DNA of 27,810 nt. Origin: JAVBJN01 sp031546985. Lineage in GTDB: Bacteria; Bacteroidota; Bacteroidia; Chitinophagales; Chitinophagaceae. This document shows, piece after piece, positions 6,322-14,406 of the stretch (position 1 is the first letter of the stretch; the number at the start of each line of letters is the position of its first letter). The stretch covers positions 1 to 27,810 of the forward strand of contig JAVBJN010000097.1 of the NCBI GenBank assembly GCA_031546985.1. Direction: 5' to 3'. The notes below the pieces were generated by a model. That model ran no database searches and was not told the DNA's origin. It saw only the letters and a program-made list of their open reading frames with translations. The position numbers were made by a program, and so were the translations under genes.

Positions 6322-7074
6322 TTACCGGGACAGATAAGCACCGTCTACCGGATAATAGTTACCTGTCATGAATGAGGCTTTATCTGAGCTGAGGAAAATA
6401 ACCAGTTCGGCTACTTCTTCGGCCTTGCCCAACCGGCCTATCGGATGTAGACTTATGAGCATGTTTTTAGCTGCATCGTCCATTTGGTCGAGCAGCGGGG
6501 TGTTGATAAAACCTGGACCTACCGCGTTTACACGAATGCCTTTGGCAGAATATTCAATGCCTGCGTTTTGGGTAAGGCCCACCACACCATGTTTGGCCGC
6601 TACATAACCCGCAGCATTGGCAAAGCCAACCTGGCCTAATATCGAAGCCATATTTACAATAGCGCCTTTACCGTTTTTAAGCATTGCAGGAATCTGGTAT
6701 TTCATGCAATAGAATACACTGCTCAGGTTAATGGCAATTACTTTATCCCAGCCAGCTACGCTCATGTCGCCCACCGCGGCCGATTCTCCGCCTATGCCGG
6801 CATTGTTGCAAGCCATATCGAGTCTTCCGTATGCTTTAACTGTTGCATTTACCAGCGCTTCGCACTCTTCGGGTTTACTTACATCTGCTTTTACAAAAAT
6901 GGCTTCACCGCCAGCTTTTACTATCTTATCTACCGTTGCCTGTCCACCTTTTTCATTGATGTCCGATACCACCACTTTTGCACCATACCTGGCGTACAAC
7001 AGGGCTGTAGCTTCTCCAATGCCGGATCCGGCACCTGTTACCAGGGCTACCTGGTTACTAAACAGATTTTCCAT
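6322..7074 (-). CDS. Short-chain dehydrogenase/reductase (classical SDR)
   Basis: 250 aa, normal for classical SDRs. It has the dinucleotide motif TGAGSGIG (13-20), an Asp at the end of beta-strand 2 (D38) that favours NAD(H) over NADP(H), NNAG (90-93), and the catalytic tetrad N116, S144, Y157 and K161 (NMASI, YVAAK). The C-terminal segment RVNAVGPGFINTPLL and SFMTGNYYPVDGAYLSR are standard for the family, close to 3-oxoacyl-ACP reductase and glucose-1-dehydrogenase-like members. Substrate not predictable. It is transcribed alone, facing cvfB across the shared terminator. It is not obviously linked to the lipid operon further right. Confidence 0.9.
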   Translation of the reverse strand: MENLFSNQVALVTGAGSGIGEATALLYARYGAKVVVSDINEKGGQATVDKIVKAGGEAIFVKADVSKPEECEALVNATVKAYGRLDMACNNAGIGGESAAVGDMSVAGWDKVIAINLSSVFYCMKYQIPAMLKNGKGAIVNMASILGQVGFANAAGYVAAKHGVVGLTQNAGIEYSAKGIRVNAVGPGFINTPLLDQMDDAAKNMLISLHPIGRLGKAEEVAELVIFLSSDKASFMTGNYYPVDGAYLSR

Positions 7075-7189
7075 GCGATAAAATTTAAATTAGTAAATGA
7101 TTGTTTAAATCTATAGATATGAAGTTACGGAAAATAAGCGGGAGGGAATGTTAAGGGAATAATAAGATTGGAGGGGAAACGGGGGAAAT

Positions 7190-7400
7190 ACTCACGGGAG
7201 CCTGTCCCGCCAATGCGGGGACACAGCGGCACGGCGAACAGCGCGAGGTGGTTTCACGCAAAGGCGCAAAGGGGCTCTTATTCACGGGCGCCTGAGCCCC
7301 GCATGGGCGGGACAGGCTCTGTCGAAGGCCACTTCTCACGGCGGCGCAACAGCCTGCCCCGCCAGATGCGGGGACGCAGCGGAAGTAAGGATAAGCGACA
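7190..7400. repeat. Intergenic mosaic repeat, copy A (three palindromic units plus GCAAAGGCGCAAAG-type segment)
   Basis: The 562-nt gap 7075-7636 has no gene. It holds three copies of a 25-30 nt palindromic unit GCCTGYCCCGCC-ATGCGGGG: 7200-7229 and 7352-7382 direct, 7294-7319 inverted. Between them are the segments CACGCAAAGGCGCAAAG (7255-7271), GGCTCTTATTCAC (7273-7285) and GAAGGCCACTTCTCAC (7324-7339). The same segments in the same order, inverted, form copy B at 20968-21170. An open frame across it is a by-product of its high GC. Confidence 0.8.
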
Positions 7401-7451
7401 CGCAAGGGCGCAGGGGGGATGCAGCAGCAAGGGATCTTGAATGGTGTTGTC

Positions 7452-7487
7452 ATCCTGCACCCGCGAAGTATGAGCGGGAAGCAGGAT
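7452..7487. repeat. REP-like hairpin
   Basis: ATCCTGC (7452-7458) and CCCGC (7460-7464) pair with GCGGG (7474-7478) and GCAGGAT (7481-7487), 12 bp in all. It resembles the dispersed CATCCTGC...GCAGGAT palindromes common in intergenic DNA of many bacteria. No T-run follows. Confidence 0.6.
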
Positions 7488-7583
7488 CTCAGCCTAGAAA
7501 ATATTTGCTATTGAGAGATGTTGTTCCTCTGCCAGGTCTCATCATTGATGATACATTAGAATTGCTCTGGCAGTTGAGGGCGC

Positions 7584-7612
7584 AAAAAAAATGCTCCCGG
7601 TAAGGAAGCATT
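7584..7612 (-). terminator. Terminator of ywbE
   Basis: On the minus strand AATGCTTCC pairs with GGGAGCATT (one G-T pair) around loop TTACC, followed by a run of T (complement of 7584-7590). Confidence 0.85.
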
Positions 7613-7636
7613 AAGGGTTATGTAAGCAGAAGGATG

Positions 7637-7843
7637 TTAATCTTCATCTTCAATCACAATATGCACTACGCGGCCTACCTGGCCGTCTTCGAGGCGTACT
7701 TTAATACCGCGGGAGTGGTAAGGCGCACTGGTGAGCAGGTCTTTAACAATGCCACGGGTACGTTTGCCGCTGCGCTGGTCCTGCTTTAGGATAATATCTA
7801 CTTCGAGTCCGGGATAAATATCTGCTCTGTTCTGTCCTGCCAT
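7637..7843 (-). CDS. ywbE: YwbE family protein
   Basis: 68 aa from the ATG at 7843 (MAGQNRADIYPG). A longer frame to 7876 exists, but its extra 11 residues are unlike the family and would span a perfect -7 promoter box. The sequence GLEVDIILKQDQRSGKRTRGIVKD, HSRGIKVRLEDGQVGRV is the conserved core of the small YwbE family, a short beta-rich protein of unknown function found across Firmicutes and Bacteroidota. The GxxVRLEDGxVGRV stretch resembles KOW/S1-like nucleic-acid-binding folds, but this is only a resemblance. It lies after the TetR gene on the same strand, and has its own terminator. Confidence 0.9.
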   Translation of the reverse strand: MAGQNRADIYPGLEVDIILKQDQRSGKRTRGIVKDLLTSAPYHSRGIKVRLEDGQVGRVVHIVIEDED

Positions 7844-7847
7844 GTTG

Positions 7848-7855
7848 CAAAAATA
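7848..7855 (-). promoter_or_regulatory. -7 promoter box (TATTTTTG) directly at the ywbE start
   Basis: The minus strand reads TATTTTTG, a perfect TAnnTTTG, ending only 4 nt before the ATG of ywbE. Transcription from it would begin at or next to the start codon, giving a leaderless or nearly leaderless message. It could also be fortuitous and ywbE co-transcribed with tetR. Confidence 0.5.
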
Positions 7856-7881
7856 AGGCGGGAAAACTCCCGCCACAAATC

Positions 7882-8502
7882 TTATATCGACATTATACTT
7901 TCGTCTTTTACGCTTTTGGTAAACCGCTGAATGGCCCGTTGGTACATTTCGGTTACCGCTTCCTGGCTCAGTACAATTTTTTGGTTCATAGCCAGGGCAA
8001 TAAAGCCGTGGGTTAATGCAAACCAGTTGAGCACGATTTCTTTCTGATCTATCTGTTCGTTCAGATGGTGGAGCGCGTCGGTCATAATGTTAATAGTCTC
8101 TACCGCATAATCGGGTGGTGCATCCATCCGTTTTTCGGTATGGCAGCTTCCGTTGCCGTTGAGGCCAAACATCACCTGGTAGAAATAAATATGCTCCCAG
8201 GCAAAACTCCAGTAGGTCATAGCCAGTTTCTGCACCAGCTCCTGCGCATCTTTTTCATGTTCCTTTACCCTAAGCAGTTTTACCCGCATCAGGCGGAAAC
8301 CCTCTTGCTCCAGTTCTTGTAATAAAGCCTCTTTGCTGGCGAAATGCTCATAGATTACAGGTGTACTGTACTCGATTTTCTCGGCAATTTTCCGGATAGA
8401 CACAGACTTCCAGCCCTCGTTTTTTGCAATGTCGATGGCGGTTTTCAGAATGTTGCTCCGGATGGCTTTACGTTGTCTTAATTTTCGTTCTGTAATTCCC
8501 AT
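7882..8502 (-). CDS. TetR/AcrR family transcriptional regulator
   Basis: 206 aa. Residues about 12-60 form the TetR DNA-binding domain (IRSNILKTAIDIAKNEGWKS, SIRKIAEKIEYSTPVIYEHF, ASKEALLQEL), with the typical helix-turn-helix and the YxHFxSKExLL signature. The C-terminal half (about 80-195) is all-helical and resembles the ligand-binding part of TetR proteins of the TetR_C_33/WHG type; the ligand is unknown. The start at 8502 has a GGGAG Shine-Dalgarno-like sequence about 9 nt upstream. The last gene of the lipid operon ends 206 nt upstream on the same strand, so control of that operon is possible but unsupported. ywbE follows after 38 nt. Confidence 0.9.
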   Translation of the reverse strand: MGITERKLRQRKAIRSNILKTAIDIAKNEGWKSVSIRKIAEKIEYSTPVIYEHFASKEALLQELEQEGFRLMRVKLLRVKEHEKDAQELVQKLAMTYWSFAWEHIYFYQVMFGLNGNGSCHTEKRMDAPPDYAVETINIMTDALHHLNEQIDQKEIVLNWFALTHGFIALAMNQKIVLSQEAVTEMYQRAIQRFTKSVKDESIMSI

Positions 8503-8542
8503 GGTATTCTCCCGAACAGATGCACTACACCTGCCTGTAATG

Positions 8543-8550
8543 CAAAAATA
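8543..8550 (-). promoter_or_regulatory. -7 promoter box of the TetR gene (TATTTTTG)
   Basis: A perfect TAnnTTTG on the minus strand, 40 nt before the ATG at 8502. No TTG box at the right distance was seen. Confidence 0.5.
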
Positions 8551-8708
8551 TTTAAATTATACAAATGGTGGCCGACCGTTTTAAACCGGCCTATCTTAAA
8601 CTGAGCAGGGAAGCGCTTTTGCCGCGGAAACGCATACTTAAACCAGTTTCAATTTCAATGCCAGTTGAACGGTTTTATTGTTAAATAATTGTATTGATGA
8701 AATAATAC

Positions 8709-9647
8709 TTATGCCATCATTTTTAACATCCTGTTGATCAGGCTGGTGATGGCTTTGTTTTTTAATAATACTTTCTCAAAGAGTATCAAGCCCAGTACTG
8801 CGCAGGTGATTCCGCTGAGCACATCGCACACATAGTGGTGGCTGGTATAGACCGCCGCGCTCCAGATGCCCACCATTACAAGGGCAAAGAACGGTACAGC
8901 TTTATATAACTTATGCTTTAAGGCGTAGTACAGCACAATAACGGGGTAAGCCGAGTGCAGCGAAGGCATGGCTGCAAATACATTGGAGCTTTTGGCATAT
9001 AAGCCATGAAAGATCTGCACGCCAAAGAACTGGTCGAAACGGGCCAGCCCGGCAGTATTGCCCGGCGTAGCCGCATGAAAGGTAAAACCATACTCCTGCA
9101 CATACCAGGGCGGCGCAGCCGGATAAATGTAGTAGATCACAAACCCAATGAGGTTAATGAATACAAAAGCCAGTGAAAAGTGCAGAAAAGCTTTGCGGTT
9201 GGTATAAAACAGGTACCCTGCAAACATGAGCGGTACCGGAATCCAGCACAGGTAAAAAATGCCTGCTAATACATCTGTCGCCGGATAGTGGTGCTGTAAA
9301 AAGAACTCATTGGGCGTAAGCACTGTACCATTGGTATGTATGCCAAAAAGCTGTTTCTCCAGGTTGTAGAGGCTTTCGATATGCACGGGGTTTACCCAAT
9401 AGTTGGGAAAAGCCTTCATGTAATCGAAAATGATCCAGTACACGATAAAGATCGAAAACCCGATGATGAATTTACGCGTTGGCGCAGATGCGAAATACAA
9501 TACATTCACCAACCCAATGAGGAACAATTGCTCTGGTTTAAAGCCAATGAGTAAATACGACAGTACAAGATACCCCAGCGAGAGCAGAAGCATGATAGCC
9601 CAGCTGCGCGCAGATTTCGGGGTAGTATTGGAATAAGTGTTGTCCAT
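8709..9647 (-). CDS. PAP2/AUR1-like membrane enzyme, candidate inositol phosphorylceramide synthase
   Basis: 312 aa with six or more predicted membrane segments. It carries the AUR1-type PAP2 motifs in order: YPAAPPWY (175-182), MPSLHSAYP (227-235, His231) and SHHYVCDVLSG (269-279, His271 and Asp275). These form the catalytic triad of yeast IPC synthase and related phosphotransferases. IPC synthase moves phosphoinositol from phosphatidylinositol to ceramide, releasing diacylglycerol. The operon upstream encodes enzymes for both substrates, which supports this over a plain lipid phosphatase. From memory, the Bacteroides thetaiotaomicron inositol-lipid cluster BT_1522-BT_1526 has an enzyme of this type in the same position. 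It is the last gene of the operon, 41 nt after the CDP-alcohol phosphatidyltransferase. Confidence 0.85.
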   Translation of the reverse strand: MDNTYSNTTPKSARSWAIMLLLSLGYLVLSYLLIGFKPEQLFLIGLVNVLYFASAPTRKFIIGFSIFIVYWIIFDYMKAFPNYWVNPVHIESLYNLEKQLFGIHTNGTVLTPNEFFLQHHYPATDVLAGIFYLCWIPVPLMFAGYLFYTNRKAFLHFSLAFVFINLIGFVIYYIYPAAPPWYVQEYGFTFHAATPGNTAGLARFDQFFGVQIFHGLYAKSSNVFAAMPSLHSAYPVIVLYYALKHKLYKAVPFFALVMVGIWSAAVYTSHHYVCDVLSGITCAVLGLILFEKVLLKNKAITSLINRMLKMMA

Positions 9648-9688
9648 GTTGTTTATAATCGGGAGTGGTTGTTAGTGCTAAAAAAACA

Positions 9689-11008
9689 TTAAGGCTCAAA
9701 GCGCTCTACCACGCTTTTGCCGGTAGCGGCATCGGTACCTTTCAGTTCCACATATACCACATTGGGCACCCAGAATGAGCCACCCTCGATTTGCACCCAC
9801 ACACTGTTGAGGATGTGCATTTTGTTGTTGATGAGGGTAAAAATGTGGTACTTATGATCGGCGGCTTTGCTCAGGTACAGCGGTTTTTTCTTGTACGATA
9901 CAAATAATACCTCCCAGGTTTTATTGCCATTGTTGTTCGGCATTGGCCGGGTTTTTACACCATAGGCATATTTGCGTTGAATGTAGTTAAGCTCGGCTTT
10001 CTGGCCTTGTTCGGTATACCTTATCCAGTAGGGGTGTACCGGGTTTTCCTCGTCCAGTGTACCATCTGCTTTAAGGTTCAGCTCATACATGATGGTATTG
10101 GCATTGCTGGTGCGCTGCACGTAAAACAACAATTTGTTGTCTACCGGAGGTATGGGGAAATTGCTGGTTTTGTTGTTGTTGGCCGGTGCAGCCTGCACTG
10201 GTTTTTGCAATGCGGTAAGCGCAGTAGTAGCGATCATGGCCAGGGCAATGAAAGTACTTGTGCGTCCCGATTTTTGCTGTGCATCCTGTGCGTCCAGCGC
10301 TTTTTTAGCTTCACGCAAACGGCCAAATGCAGTGATATTGGTCATTACGGCCAGCACGGTAAGCGGCAGGGTAAAGATGGTCATGGTTTCAAACACATGG
10401 AATGGAATGCCGGGAATGTACAGTTTGTAATCGCCGCCAATCATACCCGCGGTAATGCCGCAAGCCAAAGCGGTAACCCCAATGGTGATAACCCTTTCCG
10501 GCCGTTGCATTAAACCGCCTTTGCACTCCACACCCATACCTTCGGCCCTGGCCCGGGTGTAGCTCACCATCATAGAACCAATGAGCGCTATAAACGCGAA
10601 AAGTGAACTTAGAAAATAGTGGTGCGCCACCAGGTAATAACAGATGCCCAGGAACATAATGAGCTCACTGTAGCGGTCCAGCACCGAATCGTACATAGCG
10701 CCAAAGCGGCTGCTCATATTGCCCAGGCGTGCTACCTGCCCGTCGAGCATATCGAACAGCCCTGCAAAAAGAATGAGGCCGCCGGCCCAGCCCACCCAGG
10801 TGAAATCGCCCCGGTGGCCTTCTTCTGCGCCTACAATGAAAATAACCGCCACACCAATGTTCAGGATAAGCCCGATGGTGGTAATGGCATTAGGCGTAAG
10901 CCCCAGTTTAATGAGCATTCTCACAAACGGGTTAATGACTTTATAAATACCCTGCTGCAGGCTGTCGCGCATGGTTTTGGGTTTAATAATGGCTTCCTGG
11001 TTTGTCAT
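9689..11008 (-). CDS. CDP-alcohol phosphatidyltransferase (candidate PI-phosphate synthase) fused to a DUF4833-like tail
   Basis: 439 aa, about twice the usual length. Residues 25-235 are a multi-membrane CDP-alcohol phosphatidyltransferase with the full signature D86-x2-D89-G90-x2-A93-R94-x8-G103-x3-D107-x3-D111. The stretch SYTRARAEGMGVECKGGLMQ followed by RPER (149-172) resembles inositol-phosphate-using members. It would join CDP-diacylglycerol and inositol-3-phosphate into PI-phosphate, inositol phosphate coming from the synthase upstream in the operon. Residues 251-275 look like an internal signal or membrane anchor ending in VQAAPA. Residues 284-439 (FPIPPVDNKLLFYVQRTSNA onward) form a soluble beta-rich domain that I match from memory to DUF4833. 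The frame is continuous across the join. It lies 11 nt after the DUF5686 gene. Confidence 0.88.
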   Translation of the reverse strand: MTNQEAIIKPKTMRDSLQQGIYKVINPFVRMLIKLGLTPNAITTIGLILNIGVAVIFIVGAEEGHRGDFTWVGWAGGLILFAGLFDMLDGQVARLGNMSSRFGAMYDSVLDRYSELIMFLGICYYLVAHHYFLSSLFAFIALIGSMMVSYTRARAEGMGVECKGGLMQRPERVITIGVTALACGITAGMIGGDYKLYIPGIPFHVFETMTIFTLPLTVLAVMTNITAFGRLREAKKALDAQDAQQKSGRTSTFIALAMIATTALTALQKPVQAAPANNNKTSNFPIPPVDNKLLFYVQRTSNANTIMYELNLKADGTLDEENPVHPYWIRYTEQGQKAELNYIQRKYAYGVKTRPMPNNNGNKTWEVLFVSYKKKPLYLSKAADHKYHIFTLINNKMHILNSVWVQIEGGSFWVPNVVYVELKGTDAATGKSVVERFEP

Positions 11009-11019
11009 GGTCTTATACT

Positions 11020-13566
11020 TTAAAAATCGAACTTGAACCTGAAGCGCAGGCCCAGGCTGGATACATTGGGATTATCGAGATAGGTGAATCTTTTAACCAG
11101 ATCCAGCCTGAAAAATTTAAAGATGTTGGCTACGCCTACACTGCCTTCTATATACGGTTGCCCGGCCAGCGAAAACGTTGTAGGGCGGCCAATAATATCG
11201 GTAGGGAACTGGAGCAGTCCGGCAGTGTAAGCCGGATCATTTTCTTTGCAAATGCCGCCATAGAGTCCTTTAAACGTAACTACTTCGCGCCATTTCAGTT
11301 TCTTGATGACCGGTATCTTGTTAAAGATGAACCCGTTGAAATTGTGGTCGATATTGAGGCTCACGTAATGGTCGCTTACAAACTCCAGGAAGTTCATCAT
11401 GTTGTACGATTGCAACTGGTAGCTGTAAGTCTGGTTGGCCCGGTGAATGGTAAGCAATGGAAATGGCACCTGCCCGTTAATGTAACCGCCCTCGGCTACT
11501 ATATCGGTATAACCCAGCTGAGACAGGTAAAACCGTTTGTAAACGTTAAGGGTAAAGTTTTGGTACCGGTAACCACTGTTGAGAAAATCGGAGAACCCCG
11601 CTATAGCCCTGAACGTGAAAATGGGGTAGCGGTTAGAAATAGGAATGCGGTACGATTTGCCCTGGTAAAACTGCTCCTTAGGTGCCCAGCGCAGCTCCAG
11701 CGATACTTCTGATGTGGTTACGTCTTTCATGTCCACCCCTGCCATCGGGCCATCGGCCTGGGTAAAGTGTAAACCTCCGGCTGCTTCCTGGGTCCAATAC
11801 TTTAGGCCCAGTTTGTAAGAAAAGTGATTGTCGAACTCGTGCAGGTAATCGATGTTTACAATGTCGTTGTACAGCCATTTGTCGTTTACACCCCGTTTAA
11901 AAGACAGCAGGAAATTATCTTCCTGAACAAATTGCAACTCCTGTCCCGGAATTTTGGTATCACGCTGGAAGCTGGCCCGGATAGACCTTACCGGAAATTC
12001 GTAGATAGAACGGTTGGTCAATGAGTAGGTGCCGCCAATATAATATTTGGGGCGCTGGTCATTAAAACCATACGCTACATAGGTTTCGAAATTGATCTTT
12101 TTGCTGAACTGTGGCGTAGTGCGGCCACCTACGCGCAGCCGGAAACCCTCTACCGGGTTAAAACTATAAAACGTGTTGATGGGGCCTATCTCTACCGGGC
12201 CAAAGCTTTTATAGCCTGCAAAGAGTATAGTGGCTACATCGAGTACCCGCTTAAACGAAGGCATGCGTTGCAGGCTGTCTACTGTTTGGTAAGTATTGGC
12301 CTCTGCCGTAGTCAGTTGCTCATGGCGGTTGCCGGCCCAGTACTGGTCGTCTTTTTTAGCAGCATCGGCTACGGTTACCACATCGGGCCCGGCATACAGG
12401 CTATCGGGCTGGCGCAGGTTGGCTACCATATTGCGGTTGGTAACCATACGCTCGCCAAAGATGCCCATATTGTCTTTGCCCACACCAAAATCGGCCATCA
12501 CATCGTTTTTCACCATGGCGTATTTGCCTTGCGCGTTGCGTTCAAAGGTTTCCATCACCTTGAGTTCGCGTACCCAGTTCAGGTTAATGTTTTTGTTTAC
12601 CGTCATGTCTACCTTTTGCACAGCATAATTGCTGTCCAGCGAAATGTAGAGATCGCCCTGGAACAGAAAATCGGTTTTGTTGCGGGGAAAGAACGACAGT
12701 TTAACGAGCTGGCCGCTATCGCTGCGGAGGGTATCGGTAATAAAATATTTATAGAATGTGGGTGCAGACTCTGCAATGGGGCTCAGAAACTGGTTGGTAA
12801 GAATGGTAATGTTGTTGTCGTAAATATCAATATCCTGGTACAGGTGCTTCATGTATTTGTTAAGCCCCTCATTGTCGATATATTGGTCAAAACGCACCAC
12901 TTTATTAGCGGTGATAAATGATTTTGTTTTCTTAGGATCCTTGCGGAAATATTTGGCTGCAATGCTTTCCTGCAGGTACATAGGCAGGATGGGCTTGCCC
13001 TCAAGGCGGGTAGTATCTATATTGTCGAATACGAACTGAAACTTTTTGAACATGCGGCGGTTGCGCAGCTTTTCGCTTACGTTGCTGAGGGCAAACTGCA
13101 TTTTCTCATACTGCTCGTATTGGTAATAATCGTATTGCTCCATCCTGTTTTGCGACTTGCGGGCAATAACATTGCGGATAAGCTCTACCGCGGGATTGTC
13201 TTTGTTGCGGTATTTGGTTTTGGTGGGTTTTACCACAAACTCATTGAGCGTGCGGGATGCAGCGGTAAGTTTGATGCCAAGGGTTTGCTCCTGGTTGGGA
13301 ATAATATTTTTGGTAACGGGCTTGTACCCGATAGAGGAAACCTTGATTTGCGAAACCGTTTGTGTCGTGCGGAGTTCATAACGGCCATCGATATCGGCAC
13401 GCACACCAATGGTGGTGCCTGCAAACTGAATGGTGGCAAACGGCACAGCTTCTTTGGTGGCTGCGTCGGATACCGTACCCCGGATGATGGTTTGGGCATG
13501 CAGAACCTGTGTGCATATGGTAAGGCACAGCAGTAAGAAGATGCGTATGTTATTCTTGGCAGTCAT
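11020..13566 (-). CDS. DUF5686 outer-membrane protein with N-terminal carboxypeptidase-regulatory-like domain
   Basis: 848 aa. A signal peptide (1-25, ends VLHAQ) is followed by a CarboxypepD_reg-like beta-sandwich (about 27-105, IIRGTVSDAATKEAVPFATI, then DGRYELRTT and IGYKPV). A long region follows with the DUF5686 look (KNPAVELIRNVIARK-like start at about 125, then alternating aromatic beta-strands). The end, YLDNPNVSSLGLRFRFKFDF, closes with a C-terminal Phe, as outer-membrane barrels do. DUF5686 proteins are widespread in Bacteroidota and their function is not established. Here it sits between the GtrA-like gene (8 nt) and the phosphatidyltransferase (11 nt), inside the lipid operon. This suggests, but does not prove, a role with sphingolipids at the outer membrane. 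Confidence 0.9.
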   Translation of the reverse strand: MTAKNNIRIFLLLCLTICTQVLHAQTIIRGTVSDAATKEAVPFATIQFAGTTIGVRADIDGRYELRTTQTVSQIKVSSIGYKPVTKNIIPNQEQTLGIKLTAASRTLNEFVVKPTKTKYRNKDNPAVELIRNVIARKSQNRMEQYDYYQYEQYEKMQFALSNVSEKLRNRRMFKKFQFVFDNIDTTRLEGKPILPMYLQESIAAKYFRKDPKKTKSFITANKVVRFDQYIDNEGLNKYMKHLYQDIDIYDNNITILTNQFLSPIAESAPTFYKYFITDTLRSDSGQLVKLSFFPRNKTDFLFQGDLYISLDSNYAVQKVDMTVNKNINLNWVRELKVMETFERNAQGKYAMVKNDVMADFGVGKDNMGIFGERMVTNRNMVANLRQPDSLYAGPDVVTVADAAKKDDQYWAGNRHEQLTTAEANTYQTVDSLQRMPSFKRVLDVATILFAGYKSFGPVEIGPINTFYSFNPVEGFRLRVGGRTTPQFSKKINFETYVAYGFNDQRPKYYIGGTYSLTNRSIYEFPVRSIRASFQRDTKIPGQELQFVQEDNFLLSFKRGVNDKWLYNDIVNIDYLHEFDNHFSYKLGLKYWTQEAAGGLHFTQADGPMAGVDMKDVTTSEVSLELRWAPKEQFYQGKSYRIPISNRYPIFTFRAIAGFSDFLNSGYRYQNFTLNVYKRFYLSQLGYTDIVAEGGYINGQVPFPLLTIHRANQTYSYQLQSYNMMNFLEFVSDHYVSLNIDHNFNGFIFNKIPVIKKLKWREVVTFKGLYGGICKENDPAYTAGLLQFPTDIIGRPTTFSLAGQPYIEGSVGVANIFKFFRLDLVKRFTYLDNPNVSSLGLRFRFKFDF

Positions 13567-13574
13567 AACTCCGG

Positions 13575-13949
13575 TTATTGGAATACATATTTCTTTTGCA
13601 GCAAATAATTAAAGCTGATGCCTACCCCAATGGAGGCTATAATCTTGCTGATGATATAACTGGTGCCGGTGTAGTGGGTAATGCTATAAACGCCTCCCGC
13701 ATTCAGCAGCATGCTACCCGTCCAAACCAGTGCGTAACGCAAAACCTGCCTGGGTATTGGCTGCTGTCCGTTGCCGAAAACCCACTGCCGGCCCAGCAAA
13801 AAATTGGTGATGCCGCCACTGATGGTACCGGTAATGGTGGCTGGCATATACCAGAGCCCCACTACTTCTACCAGCAGGATAGACACCGTGAAGTCTACCG
13901 CCGTAGACACCAGCGATGATGCTTGTGCTTTCAGGAAGGTGAGCTTCAT
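13575..13949 (-). CDS. GtrA family membrane protein
   Basis: 124 aa from the ATG at 13949 (MKLTFLKAQASSLV), 4 nt after the stop of the PgpA-like gene. An upstream in-frame start at 14018 would overlap that gene by 65 nt and adds a non-family segment. Four predicted membrane helices and the paired GtrA motifs NFLLGRQWVFG and FNYLLQKKYVF are present. GtrA-type proteins are thought to flip or aid transfer of lipid-linked sugars. In this operon an inositol lipid or its precursor is a possible substrate (inference). Confidence 0.9.
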   Translation of the reverse strand: MKLTFLKAQASSLVSTAVDFTVSILLVEVVGLWYMPATITGTISGGITNFLLGRQWVFGNGQQPIPRQVLRYALVWTGSMLLNAGGVYSITHYTGTSYIISKIIASIGVGISFNYLLQKKYVFQ

Positions 13950-13953
13950 AAGG

Positions 13954-14406
13954 TTAATGTTGAAAAAGAATGAACAACTGGATGATGAAATTGGCGTAAA
14001 TGCCTGCCAGCACATCATCCATCATCACACCCCAGCCGCCGGGCAGTTTTTCCATACGGCGTATGAGCAAGGGTTTGGTAATGTCCAGGATGCGGAACAG
14101 CACAAAGGCTGCCAGCATATAAGGCCACTGAAAGGGAATGAACAGCATGCTGATGCACATACCCAGCACTTCATCGATCACCACACGGCGGTTGTCTTTG
14201 CCCCAAAGCACTTCTACTTTGGAGGACGACCAGGTGCCTACCGCCATAATTACTACCGTGGCTATACACAACACCAGTTGCGGCTGCTGCAGGTAGGGCA
14301 ACGCCCACCACCAGGCAAGGCAGGTAACCGCTGCGGCTGCGGTACCCGCCCCTTTGGGTATATAACCCAGGCCAAGTGTGGTTGTTGTAAGCTTATGAAA
14401 ACGCAT
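13954..14406 (-). CDS. PgpA-like lipid phosphatase, candidate PI-phosphate phosphatase
   Basis: 150 aa, normal for the phosphatidylglycerophosphatase A family. The acidic family motifs are visible: VIDEVLGM (76-83), FRILDITKP (104-112) and GGWGVMMDDVLAG (123-135), with several predicted membrane helices. Classical PgpA dephosphorylates phosphatidylglycerophosphate. Its place between inositol-phosphate synthase and the PI-phosphate synthase candidate suggests it acts on PI-phosphate to give PI, as described for the equivalent gene of the Bacteroides inositol-lipid cluster (from memory BT_1525). Its ATG overlaps the upstream stop (TAATG), indicating translational coupling. Confidence 0.9.
   Translation of the reverse strand: MRFHKLTTTTLGLGYIPKGAGTAAAAVTCLAWWWALPYLQQPQLVLCIATVVIMAVGTWSSSKVEVLWGKDNRRVVIDEVLGMCISMLFIPFQWPYMLAAFVLFRILDITKPLLIRRMEKLPGGWGVMMDDVLAGIYANFIIQLFILFQH

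Noticed and set aside
7168..7440. 90-codon plus-strand frame in the intergenic repeat
   Set aside because: It consists of GC-rich palindromes and repeats shared with 20968-21170; no promoter and no domain.
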